A stretch of DNA of 64,000 nucleotides, from positions 248,001 through 312,000 of the forward strand of contig NZ_JAIVMC010000007.1 of NCBI RefSeq assembly GCF_020177265.1. The letters run 5' to 3'. Shown piece after piece: positions 1 through 6,820 of this stretch. The notes under the pieces were generated by a model that was not told the DNA's origin, did no database searches, and saw only the letters and a program-made list of their open reading frames with translations. The stretch's first letter is position 1. Each line of letters begins with the position of its first letter. Both the position numbers and the translations under genes were made by a program. The DNA comes from Pseudooceanicola marinus (lineage in GTDB: Bacteria > Pseudomonadota > Alphaproteobacteria > Rhodobacterales > Rhodobacteraceae).

Positions 1-397
1 GGCGGGCAATGGGACGCGACGACAGGCCGAAGCCGGTGAAATAGGCGGGCTCGCCCAGGCGGATGTCGGCGGGCAGGGCGGTGTCTGCGCGCGCATCCAA
101 CCAACGCCACTCCCCCGTGCCCAGCAGGGAGACATCTGCGGTCTCGCCCTCGGGGCAGGTCACCGTCAGGACCATGGTGTCGATCAGCCCGGCGTAGCCG
201 TCGCGCAGGTGCAGCGGCACCGGCGCATCCGGGGCCAGGCCGTCGATTTCCATCACGGGGGCGTGGCACAGCAGCATCCAGGCCCAGCTGAGGTCATGGC
301 GCGCCATCATCTGGCGCACCGACTCCTTCAGGGTGAAATAGCCGTCCAGGATGTCATGGAACGGCTGCGCATGATCCCCGTTTTCGGGCAGGATCAT
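1..397 (-). CDS. Hypothetical protein, 3' part cut off by window edge
   Basis: The first 132 codons of a minus-strand gene are visible; the rest lies beyond base 1. The ATG overlaps the stop of the upstream oxygenase gene in an ATGA arrangement, so the two are probably translationally coupled and act together. The protein starts MILPENGDHAQPFHDI and contains a segment CHAPVMEIDGLAPDAP. I see no recognisable cofactor or catalytic motif and no signal peptide. I do not recognise the family. A role in the same oxidation pathway as the Rieske system is inferred only from the operon position. Confidence 0.7.
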   Translation of the reverse strand, partial: MILPENGDHAQPFHDILDGYFTLKESVRQMMARHDLSWAWMLLCHAPVMEIDGLAPDAPVPLHLRDGYAGLIDTMVLTVTCPEGETADVSLLGTGEWRWLDARADTALPADIRLGEPAYFTGFGLSSRPIAR

Positions 398-1626
398 ACC
401 GTCGCGTCCCAGGGCGCGGCCTGGCGGCGCTCCATGTCGGTGGCCATGCTGGCGCCCAGCCAGTCGTCGCTGTCGGCGATGGCATCGTTGGACAGCGGGC
501 CCATGATCTCGGGCGTGGTCTGCATGTCCTGCATCGGCAGCCGGTCCAGCTTGCCCGTCTGCACGGCCTTGATCGCCTTGCGCAACAGCAGGCGGTAACG
601 GATGATCGCCGCATCGCCCCGGCCCAGGTGTTCGCGGGTGCGGTCCTGGATCGCGCCCATGCTTTCCACCGCCCACTGGTCATGCACGTTGATGTCCATG
701 CCCATGCCCGTGTAGGTCAGCGATTTCTGCTCTTCCGGATCGTAGTGGTAGTTGTTGGAGGCGTTCTTCAGCGGCGCATAGTCGGGCAGGCTGTGTTCCT
801 TCAGGCGCTGCTCGCGCATCAGCTCCTTGTTCACCGGTTTGTCGAAGCTGGTGAACATCGTGTACCAGTAGCAGTTCTCGTCATCGACGGGCACGTGCCA
901 CTGGGTGATGATCATCTCGCGCGACATCGGGATGCAGATGGCCGAGGGGAAGATCTGGTTGGTCACCCGCACATGGGTCAGGCCGCCCTTCATGTGCCGC
1001 AGCGAGGTGATCTTCAGTCCGAAGGGCGTCTCGTCCACCTCGATGTCCGGACGGGGATATTCACGCAGCACCTGGGTGATCGGCATGTCGGTGTTGGCGG
1101 CCTTGTCGCGGAACTGCTTGCCGTAGCCGTCGCTGGGGTCCTCGTCCTGCAGGAAGCGGTGCAGGAAGGAGGCATGGCTGGGGTCGATACCGATTTCCAG
1201 CGCCTGCAGCCAGTTGCATTCCCACAGGCCCTTGAAGGCGAAGACGTGGCTTTCGGGCGCGCGGAAACAGTCGAAGTTGGGGAAGGCCGGCGGTTCACCC
1301 TCGCCCATGAAGGCGAAGCAGATGCCGTTCTTCTCGACAACCGGGTAAACGGGGCCACCCTCGACCAGGCGGATGTCCTCGCGCGCGGGGTGATGGGTGG
1401 GGGCCTCGTCGGCGCTGGCCTCGCGGGTGGCCAGGATCAGGTCACCGGCCTCGTCCCTCATCATCACCAGGCGCTCGCCCAGCAGGTTCACGGGCAGCAT
1501 GGGATCGTTGGCGCCGGCCAGCTCATCCGTCAGGGCGGCGGGTTGCCAGTACTGGCGATGCACGGCGCCGGCGGGGGTGTTCGGGCCGATGCGGGTGATC
1601 TGGTCGTTCAGCTTCTGGGTAATCAT
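394..1626 (-). CDS. Rieske-oxygenase-type catalytic subunit lacking Rieske cluster ligands
   Basis: 410 aa, related to the alpha subunits of aromatic-ring oxygenases of the phthalate 4,5-dioxygenase type. The mononuclear iron site is intact: IGIDPSHASFLHRF supplies the D-x2-H-x4-H pattern around residues 146-156. The N-terminal 100 residues follow the Rieske fold (GERLVMMRDEAGDL, then PVVEKNGICFAFMGEG), but the CxH and CxxH ligand pairs are absent. The cluster is therefore probably supplied in trans by the Rieske protein encoded 66 bp upstream. AAGGAGCC precedes the ATG. Substrate unknown. Confidence 0.85.
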   Translation of the reverse strand: MITQKLNDQITRIGPNTPAGAVHRQYWQPAALTDELAGANDPMLPVNLLGERLVMMRDEAGDLILATREASADEAPTHHPAREDIRLVEGGPVYPVVEKNGICFAFMGEGEPPAFPNFDCFRAPESHVFAFKGLWECNWLQALEIGIDPSHASFLHRFLQDEDPSDGYGKQFRDKAANTDMPITQVLREYPRPDIEVDETPFGLKITSLRHMKGGLTHVRVTNQIFPSAICIPMSREMIITQWHVPVDDENCYWYTMFTSFDKPVNKELMREQRLKEHSLPDYAPLKNASNNYHYDPEEQKSLTYTGMGMDINVHDQWAVESMGAIQDRTREHLGRGDAAIIRYRLLLRKAIKAVQTGKLDRLPMQDMQTTPEIMGPLSNDAIADSDDWLGASMATDMERRQAAPWDATV

Positions 1627-1692
1627 GCGGGGGCTCCTTTGCGGGAACGCTTGGGGAAGATGTGGGGCGCGCGGCGCGACAGGGAAGGGGGC

Positions 1693-2091
1693 TCAGGCGT
1701 CGAGGACGGGGGGCGTGCCCTCGCCGGACCAGGCGAAGATCTCTCCGTTCCGTTCGACCACGGTGAAGCTGGGCAGCTTGATCGCCTTGTACATGGTGGA
1801 ATCCACCGGTTCTGCGGGCTGTTCGGTGCACTGACCTGAGCGGTCGAAATGCCAACCGTGGAAGGGACAGCGGATACCGTTGTTTTCGTGCCGGCCAAAG
1901 CAGAGGTCAGCGCCACGGTGCGGGCAGTAGCGGCCGATCAGGCCCAGCTCGCCCTCCTCGTCGCGGAACAGCACCAGTTTCTGGCCGAAGGCCGTCACCG
2001 GGGCCACCGGGCGCGGGCCGGCCAGGGCATCTGTGCTGGCGATCTTTACCCAGGTCGACGGCACGGTCTCGGGTTGGGTCGCTTGGCTCAT
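1693..2091 (-). CDS. Rieske [2Fe-2S] domain protein, partner of the split oxygenase
   Basis: 132 aa and essentially one Rieske domain. Both ligand pairs are visible: YCPHRGADL and CPFHGWHFD give CxH and CxxH about 18 residues apart. The family binds a [2Fe-2S] cluster and passes electrons to a mononuclear iron centre. I start at the ATG at 2091 (MSQATQPETV), preceded by AGAGGATAG; an upstream ATG at 2145 has no ribosome binding site. It precedes the oxygenase subunit that lacks cluster ligands, so the pair reads as one Rieske oxygenase split into two genes. It lies divergent from a flavoprotein reductase and a flavodoxin that could feed electrons into it. Confidence 0.88.
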   Translation of the reverse strand: MSQATQPETVPSTWVKIASTDALAGPRPVAPVTAFGQKLVLFRDEEGELGLIGRYCPHRGADLCFGRHENNGIRCPFHGWHFDRSGQCTEQPAEPVDSTMYKAIKLPSFTVVERNGEIFAWSGEGTPPVLDA

Positions 2092-2339
2092 GTCTCTACT
2101 ATCCTCTGGGGCGCCCGGGCTGGCATCTGCCGCCTCTTCGGGCATCTAATCTGGGCGATAATCGACCACTTGGGCTTTATTCAAACTTCTCATTGATTTC
2201 GGACCCGGTCAATGCCAATGATCGAGCCAACGCAGCACGGCGACTGTCTGCCAGTGAAACGCCCCTGAAATCGCCCCATGCCGATCAAAAAGGCATCAGT
2301 GCCGGGCAGGCGGGGCGGCAAGGATGTAACGAGGATCGC

Positions 2340-3533
2340 ATGAGCGCCAAGATCGCAATTGTCGGTGGCGGGCCTTCGGGCTGCTACACCGCCCAAGCCC
2401 TTCTGAAACGCGCCCCCGATCTGGAGGTGGACGTGATAGATGCCCTGCCCGTGCCCTACGGGCTGGTGCGCTATGGCGTGGCCGCCGACCATCAGGGGAC
2501 CAAGGGCGTGGCGCGGCAGTTCGCGCGCCTCTTCACCCGGCAGAAGGCGCAGTTCTTCGGCAATCTGCGGGTGGGGGAGGACATCTCCCTCGACGAGCTG
2601 CGCGCGGCCTATGACGCGGTCGTCCTGGCCACGGGCCTGTCGGCGGACCGTCCGCTGGGCATCCCGGGCGAGGATCTGCCGGGCGTCATCGGCGCGGGCG
2701 CTCTGACCCGCGCGCTATACGAACATCCCGACGCCACCGACCTGCCGCATCTGGGCGCCACGCCGTTGGTCATCGGCACCGGCAACGTGGCCATCGACGT
2801 GCTGCGCCTGCTGGCCAAGACCCCGGCGGAGCTGCACGGCAGCGACCTCGGCGCCGGACCCAGCGACTGGCTGGCCGCCCAGGGGATCGAGCGGATCACG
2901 GTGATCGGCCGTTCGCCCGCTGCCGCCGCCCGCTTCTCGCCGGTGATGGTGAAGGAGCTGGGAGAGCTGTCGCGCGCCGATATCCAGGTGCGCCACCCGG
3001 CGCCCGAGGCCGAAGACGCGCTGAACCTGGCCGCCGCGGCCTCCTCCGGCCCGCTGCCGATCGAATTCCGCTTCGAGACCCGGCCCCTGGCGCTGGAGGC
3101 CATCGAGCGCGGGCTGCGCCTGACGGTCGAGACCCCTGAGGGCGAGGAGCGGATCGACGCCAGCTCCGTCATTTCGGCCATCGGGTTCACCTGCGACGGG
3201 CGGCTGGATCGCGCCGGGCTGCTGGCCGAGGCAGAAGACGGCACGGCTTCGCGTCTCTACGCCGCCGGCTGGTTCCGGGGTGGCCCCACGGGCGCCATCC
3301 CGCAGTGTCGCGAAGAGGGCCAGGCCCTGGCCGCGCGGATCCTGGAGGAGATCACCCCCGATCCTGCCCGCCCGGGTCGTACGCTCTTCGCCGGTCGCGA
3401 GGGCATCGTCGATTTCGATCACTGGCAGCAGATCGATGCGCAGGAACTGGCCGCTGCCCCCGATGACCGCTGCCGCCGCAAGTTCGCGCGCCGCGAAGAC
3501 CTTCTGCGTCCCGCCCTTCCCCAGGACGCGTGA
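2340..3533 (+). CDS. Adrenodoxin-reductase-type NADPH:ferredoxin oxidoreductase
   Basis: 397 aa, soluble. The N-terminus has the FAD dinucleotide-binding motif GGGPSGCYTAQALL, the middle has a second GxGxxA-type NADPH motif (VIGTGNVAIDVLRLL), and the C-terminal part has the family signature GWFRGGPTGAIPQCREEG. This is the FprA/adrenodoxin reductase family, which moves electrons from NADPH to a ferredoxin or flavodoxin. The ATG at 2340 follows AACGAGGATCGC; the open frame extends upstream but without homology. A flavodoxin gene follows 45 bp downstream and is the likely acceptor. Divergent orientation from the Rieske pair suggests a shared electron-transfer chain, which is an inference. Confidence 0.88.
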   Translation: MSAKIAIVGGGPSGCYTAQALLKRAPDLEVDVIDALPVPYGLVRYGVAADHQGTKGVARQFARLFTRQKAQFFGNLRVGEDISLDELRAAYDAVVLATGLSADRPLGIPGEDLPGVIGAGALTRALYEHPDATDLPHLGATPLVIGTGNVAIDVLRLLAKTPAELHGSDLGAGPSDWLAAQGIERITVIGRSPAAAARFSPVMVKELGELSRADIQVRHPAPEAEDALNLAAAASSGPLPIEFRFETRPLALEAIERGLRLTVETPEGEERIDASSVISAIGFTCDGRLDRAGLLAEAEDGTASRLYAAGWFRGGPTGAIPQCREEGQALAARILEEITPDPARPGRTLFAGREGIVDFDHWQQIDAQELAAAPDDRCRRKFARREDLLRPALPQDA

Positions 3534-3578
3534 TTTCAGGTCCCTCCCCGGGACCCCAGTTTCAGGACCCATGACCCC

Positions 3579-4022
3579 ATGAAGATCGCCATCTACTACG
3601 GAACCGAAACCGGCAACGCCGAGATGCTGGCCGAAGATATCGCCACCGAGCTGGAGGACGCGCACGAGACCTCCGTCGCCGACCTGGCCGAGACCGCGCC
3701 CGAGGCGCTGAAGGCGGCGGAGCTGAACGTAATCGTCTGTTCCTCCTACGACGACGGTGATTTCCCCGCCTCCGCCAAGCCCTTCGTGGAAAAGCTGAAT
3801 GCCGAGAGCCCCGACCTGTCGGGCGTCCGCTTCGCCATCTTCGGGCTGGGCGACAGCGAGTATGAGGCGACCTATGGTTTCGGCTCGATGAAGCTGGCGG
3901 ATCTGCTGGTTGCGCGCGGGGCCACCACCCTGGGCGAACGGATCGTCCATGACGCCGCCGGGGACGACCTGCCCGAGGATCTGGCGTTGCCTTGGCTGGC
4001 CGGGATCCTCGAAACCGCCTGA
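3579..4022 (+). CDS. Flavodoxin (MioC-like)
   Basis: 147 aa with the flavodoxin FMN phosphate-binding loop TETGN at residues 10-14 (IYYGTETGNAEMLAED). Further FMN loops follow: CSSYDDGDFP around residues 51-60 and FGLGDSEY around residue 90. The short single-domain length matches MioC-type flavodoxins rather than fused CPR or sulfite reductase proteins. It is an FMN one- or two-electron carrier. It lies 45 bp after the adrenodoxin-reductase-type gene, a natural electron donor. Whether it serves the Rieske oxygenase, or another enzyme such as biotin synthase, cannot be decided from sequence. Confidence 0.88.
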   Translation: MKIAIYYGTETGNAEMLAEDIATELEDAHETSVADLAETAPEALKAAELNVIVCSSYDDGDFPASAKPFVEKLNAESPDLSGVRFAIFGLGDSEYEATYGFGSMKLADLLVARGATTLGERIVHDAAGDDLPEDLALPWLAGILETA

Positions 4023-4167
4023 CCCTATGACTGGGGCGCTCGCGTGCGCCCCTATGCTGCCGCGCCCCCATGCCGCCCAGTGGCCGCGCGGCGCCGCTTT
4101 CGCGCGGCCCGCGCTTTGCCTTTCGGGGCAAGCTCTGACATGAAGGCGACAACTGCGAGGGGGCGTC

Positions 4168-5115
4168 ATGTCAGATCAGATCACCCAGGCCTTCGGCCAT
4201 CCGCTGGAACGGTCCAAGGCCATGTCGGGCGACACGCCCGCCGACCGCATCTCGCTGCGGGATTACCTGACCGAGGTGGAAATCGGCGCGTTCCAGCAGG
4301 AGCGCGGCCGGATGCAGCGTCTGCGTTTCAACATCGTGGTCGAGGTGCGCCAGCAGGCAGCCCCGGTCGATGATGATGTCGACCGCATCCTGTCCTACGA
4401 TACGATCTCCGAGGCCATCGAGGCCGAGCTGGCGGCTGAACGTCTGAACCTGCTGGAAACGCTGGCCGAACGCATCACCGCCCGCATCCTCGCCGAACCC
4501 CAGGCGCAGCGCGTCTTCACCCGGATCGAGAAGTTGGACCGTGGCCCCGGTGCCCTGGGGGTGGAAATCATGCGCGCCGAAGGGGACGTGGCCCCGGTGG
4601 TCGATGCTGCTGCGGGTGAGGGCGCGCCGGTGCCGCTGGTCGTCTTCCTCTCGGAAGAGGCGACCCGATCAGATCGGCTGCCCGGCTGGCTGGATCAGCT
4701 GGAGGCCGACCCGCGCCCGGTCATCCTGGCCTGTGGCCCGGGCCGGTGGGAGCGGCCGCTGTCGACCTCGCCCCAGGCCCAGCGACGCATTGACCTGCTG
4801 GCCATCGAACAGGCCGCCTGGGTGCTGGCCGCGCGCGACCGGCGCTGCGTCGTGGTCAACTCGCGCACGGAACTCGACTGGGCGATGAAGCATGACCAGA
4901 TCAGCCTCTGGGCGCCGTCGAAGATCGTTCTGGACGCCGCTGGTGACCGCCCTGATTCCGTGGGCGACGGCACCGGCCTGGCGCTGTGGTTCGCCGATCT
5001 GATGGGCGCCTCGGATGTGCTGTTCGTCGGCGCGCCCCAGCCCCAGCCCGGGGGCGCGGGGGAGGGGCCACGTCTGGCCGCCTGCGCCGCCGAAGGCCCG
5101 CTGACCCTGACCTGA
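4168..5115 (+). CDS. folB: Dihydroneopterin aldolase with C-terminal amino-acid-kinase-like domain
   Basis: 315 aa, far longer than usual FolB (about 120 aa). Residues 25-145 match dihydroneopterin aldolase, which converts dihydroneopterin to 6-hydroxymethyl-dihydropterin and glycolaldehyde. EVEIGAFQQERGRMQRL carries the early Glu region, and IEKLDRGPGALGVEIMR carries the lysine. Residues 155-315 form a second domain whose SKIVLDAAGDRPDSVGDG and ALWFADLMGASDVLFVGA segments resemble the end of the amino acid kinase fold. GAGGGGGCGTC precedes the ATG. folP follows after 30 bp, so the two form a folate operon. The function of the second domain is unknown. Confidence 0.85.
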   Translation: MSDQITQAFGHPLERSKAMSGDTPADRISLRDYLTEVEIGAFQQERGRMQRLRFNIVVEVRQQAAPVDDDVDRILSYDTISEAIEAELAAERLNLLETLAERITARILAEPQAQRVFTRIEKLDRGPGALGVEIMRAEGDVAPVVDAAAGEGAPVPLVVFLSEEATRSDRLPGWLDQLEADPRPVILACGPGRWERPLSTSPQAQRRIDLLAIEQAAWVLAARDRRCVVVNSRTELDWAMKHDQISLWAPSKIVLDAAGDRPDSVGDGTGLALWFADLMGASDVLFVGAPQPQPGGAGEGPRLAACAAEGPLTLT

Positions 5116-5145
5116 CCCACCGCAACCGCCGACCGGAGGTCCGCC

Positions 5146-6162
5146 ATGACCCAGCTCTACTATCGCCCGCTCGTGCAATCCGGCCCCCGTCCCGAGGGGG
5201 CGCTGCCGCTGACCGGCGGGCCGCTGTGGTTCGACCGGGTCGAGGTGCTGTCGCGCGAGGGCGCGCGCTTTGCCCCTGTCACCGAACTGCCCGAGGACTG
5301 GCAGCGCCGCCTCTGCCGTCCGCGCCCGGCGCTGGCCGGGCTGTCGCTGGACGTTCCGCGCGTCATGGGGATCCTCAACGTGACGCCCGACAGCTTTTCC
5401 GACGGCGGGGCCCATGATGCGCCCGACGCCGCCCAGGCCCACGCCCGGGCGATGATCGCGGCGGGCGCTGACATGATCGACGTGGGGGGCGAGTCCACCC
5501 GGCCCGGCGCCGCCGAGGTGGCCGTGGCCGACGAGATCGCCCGCACCGCCCCGGTGATCGAGGCCATCGCCCCGCTGGGCTCTCCGGTCTCCATCGACAC
5601 CCGCAAGGCGGAGGTGGGTCGCGCGGCGGCGCAGGCGGGCGCGGCGCTGATCAACGACGTTTCGGGCTTTGCCCATGATCCGGCTCTGGCGGACGTGGCT
5701 GCCACCTTCGGGCTGCCGGTCTGCGTCATGCACATGCGCGCCACACCCGCCGACATGCATGTCGATCCGCACTACGATAACGCCCTGCTGGAGGTCTACG
5801 ACGAGCTGGCCGCGCGCATCGATGCGGTGGAGGCCGCGGGCATCCCGCGCGCCCGCATCCTGGCGGATCCCGGTATCGGCTTCGCCAAGACCGCCCAGCA
5901 CAACATCGAGATCCTGAACCGGCTGTCGCTGTTCCACGGGCTGGGCTGTCCGATCCTGCTGGGGGTCTCGCGCAAGCGTTTCATCGGCACCATCGGCGGC
6001 GCGGCCGAGGCCCGCGACCGGGCGCCCGGGTCCATCGCCGTGGCACTGGCAGGGTTGGCCCAGGGGGTGCAGATGCTGCGTGTCCATGACGTGGCCGAGA
6101 CCGTGCAGGCGGTGCGCCTGTGGCAGGCGGTGCAGACCGGGCGGATCGCGTCCCAAGGATAA
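5146..6162 (+). CDS. folP: Dihydropteroate synthase
   Basis: 338 aa. It condenses p-aminobenzoate with 6-hydroxymethyl-dihydropterin pyrophosphate in folate synthesis and is the sulfonamide target. The pABA/pterin signature VMGILNVTPDSFSDGG lies near residue 70 and the second signature DMIDVGGESTRPGA near residue 109. SIDTRKAEV, NDVSGF and the final GVSRKRF motif are all present. About 65 residues precede the core, a common extension in this order. CCGGAGGTCCGCC precedes the ATG. It lies directly after folB in the same direction. Roseobacter relatives often have glmM next, but it is absent here. Confidence 0.95.
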   Translation: MTQLYYRPLVQSGPRPEGALPLTGGPLWFDRVEVLSREGARFAPVTELPEDWQRRLCRPRPALAGLSLDVPRVMGILNVTPDSFSDGGAHDAPDAAQAHARAMIAAGADMIDVGGESTRPGAAEVAVADEIARTAPVIEAIAPLGSPVSIDTRKAEVGRAAAQAGAALINDVSGFAHDPALADVAATFGLPVCVMHMRATPADMHVDPHYDNALLEVYDELAARIDAVEAAGIPRARILADPGIGFAKTAQHNIEILNRLSLFHGLGCPILLGVSRKRFIGTIGGAAEARDRAPGSIAVALAGLAQGVQMLRVHDVAETVQAVRLWQAVQTGRIASQG

Positions 6163-6820
6163 CCCGGCTGGCGCGGATCCCGTCCCACACCTCCCGCCCC
6201 ACACCTCCCGGGCCGCGACGACGGTGCCGCGAGAACGGTAATCGGCCCCGAGCGCGGAACGCACGGGGCCGGGACGCCGGATTGCACCGGGTAGGATTGA
6301 AAAGGTCTAGGTCATGCAAAGCGCGACCGGCAAGGCCGGCCGGGTGTTCTGTAGCTGCGCGGCGGGGGAGGCCACGTGGCGCGGAATTTGCCGCAGCGGT
6401 GGGAACCGACGCTCGGTACGGGACAGTCCGAGCGCCGGCCAACCGAGGTCGGCACCAGTCCTTGCGGGCGGCGCCACCACTACGTTTGCCCGGCCATAAT
6501 GGGGATAACGGCCGACAGGGGCATGTCGTCATCGACGACACCCAATGCCTACCGCGCCCGGCGGGGAAGGTGAAATGCGTATGGTTGCCTAGGCAGTATT
6601 GCCTATTCTCAAACAGGTCTGCCGGATGGCATGAGGAACACGCGCGCGCGCGGGGCCGCGCGCATCGCGGGCATCGGGCCAGCAATGGTGCGGCATGCGC
6701 CTCTCCCGGCGCAGCCGGATATGGCGGCGTCGCCGCGCCGTGGTACTCTGCGGGCGATCCGGCGGCGGCATACGCAGGCGGCAGGGCGGACGAGAACCGG
6801 AACTGGGGCGGGACGGACAC
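6163..6820. other. 658-bp intergenic region without a convincing gene
   Basis: The stretch between folP and the sensor kinase holds several open frames on both strands, but all are Arg/Gly-rich shadows with no ribosome binding site or family resemblance. The recognisable content is the cluster of TGCCTA half-sites at 6546-6605, probably the kinase operon promoter/operator. The upstream part (6163-6540) shows short GC palindromes but no clear terminator. Confidence 0.5.
6546..6605. promoter_or_regulatory. Cluster of TGCCTA half-sites upstream of the two-component operon
   Basis: TGCCTA occurs at 6546-6551. A perfect 10-bp palindrome TGCCTAGGCA lies at 6586-6595, and TGCCTA occurs again at 6600-6605 after a 4-nt spacer. 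The palindrome plus flanking half-site gives three half-sites in 20 bp, about 215 bp before the kinase start. This looks like an operator for a dimeric regulator. The adjacent FixJ/LuxR-type response regulator is the obvious candidate by autoregulation, but that is inference. Confidence 0.45.

Noticed and set aside
4168-6162. glmM expected after folP in this lineage
   Set aside because: No phosphoglucosamine mutase motif follows folP within the window; the region is intergenic and then a sensor kinase.
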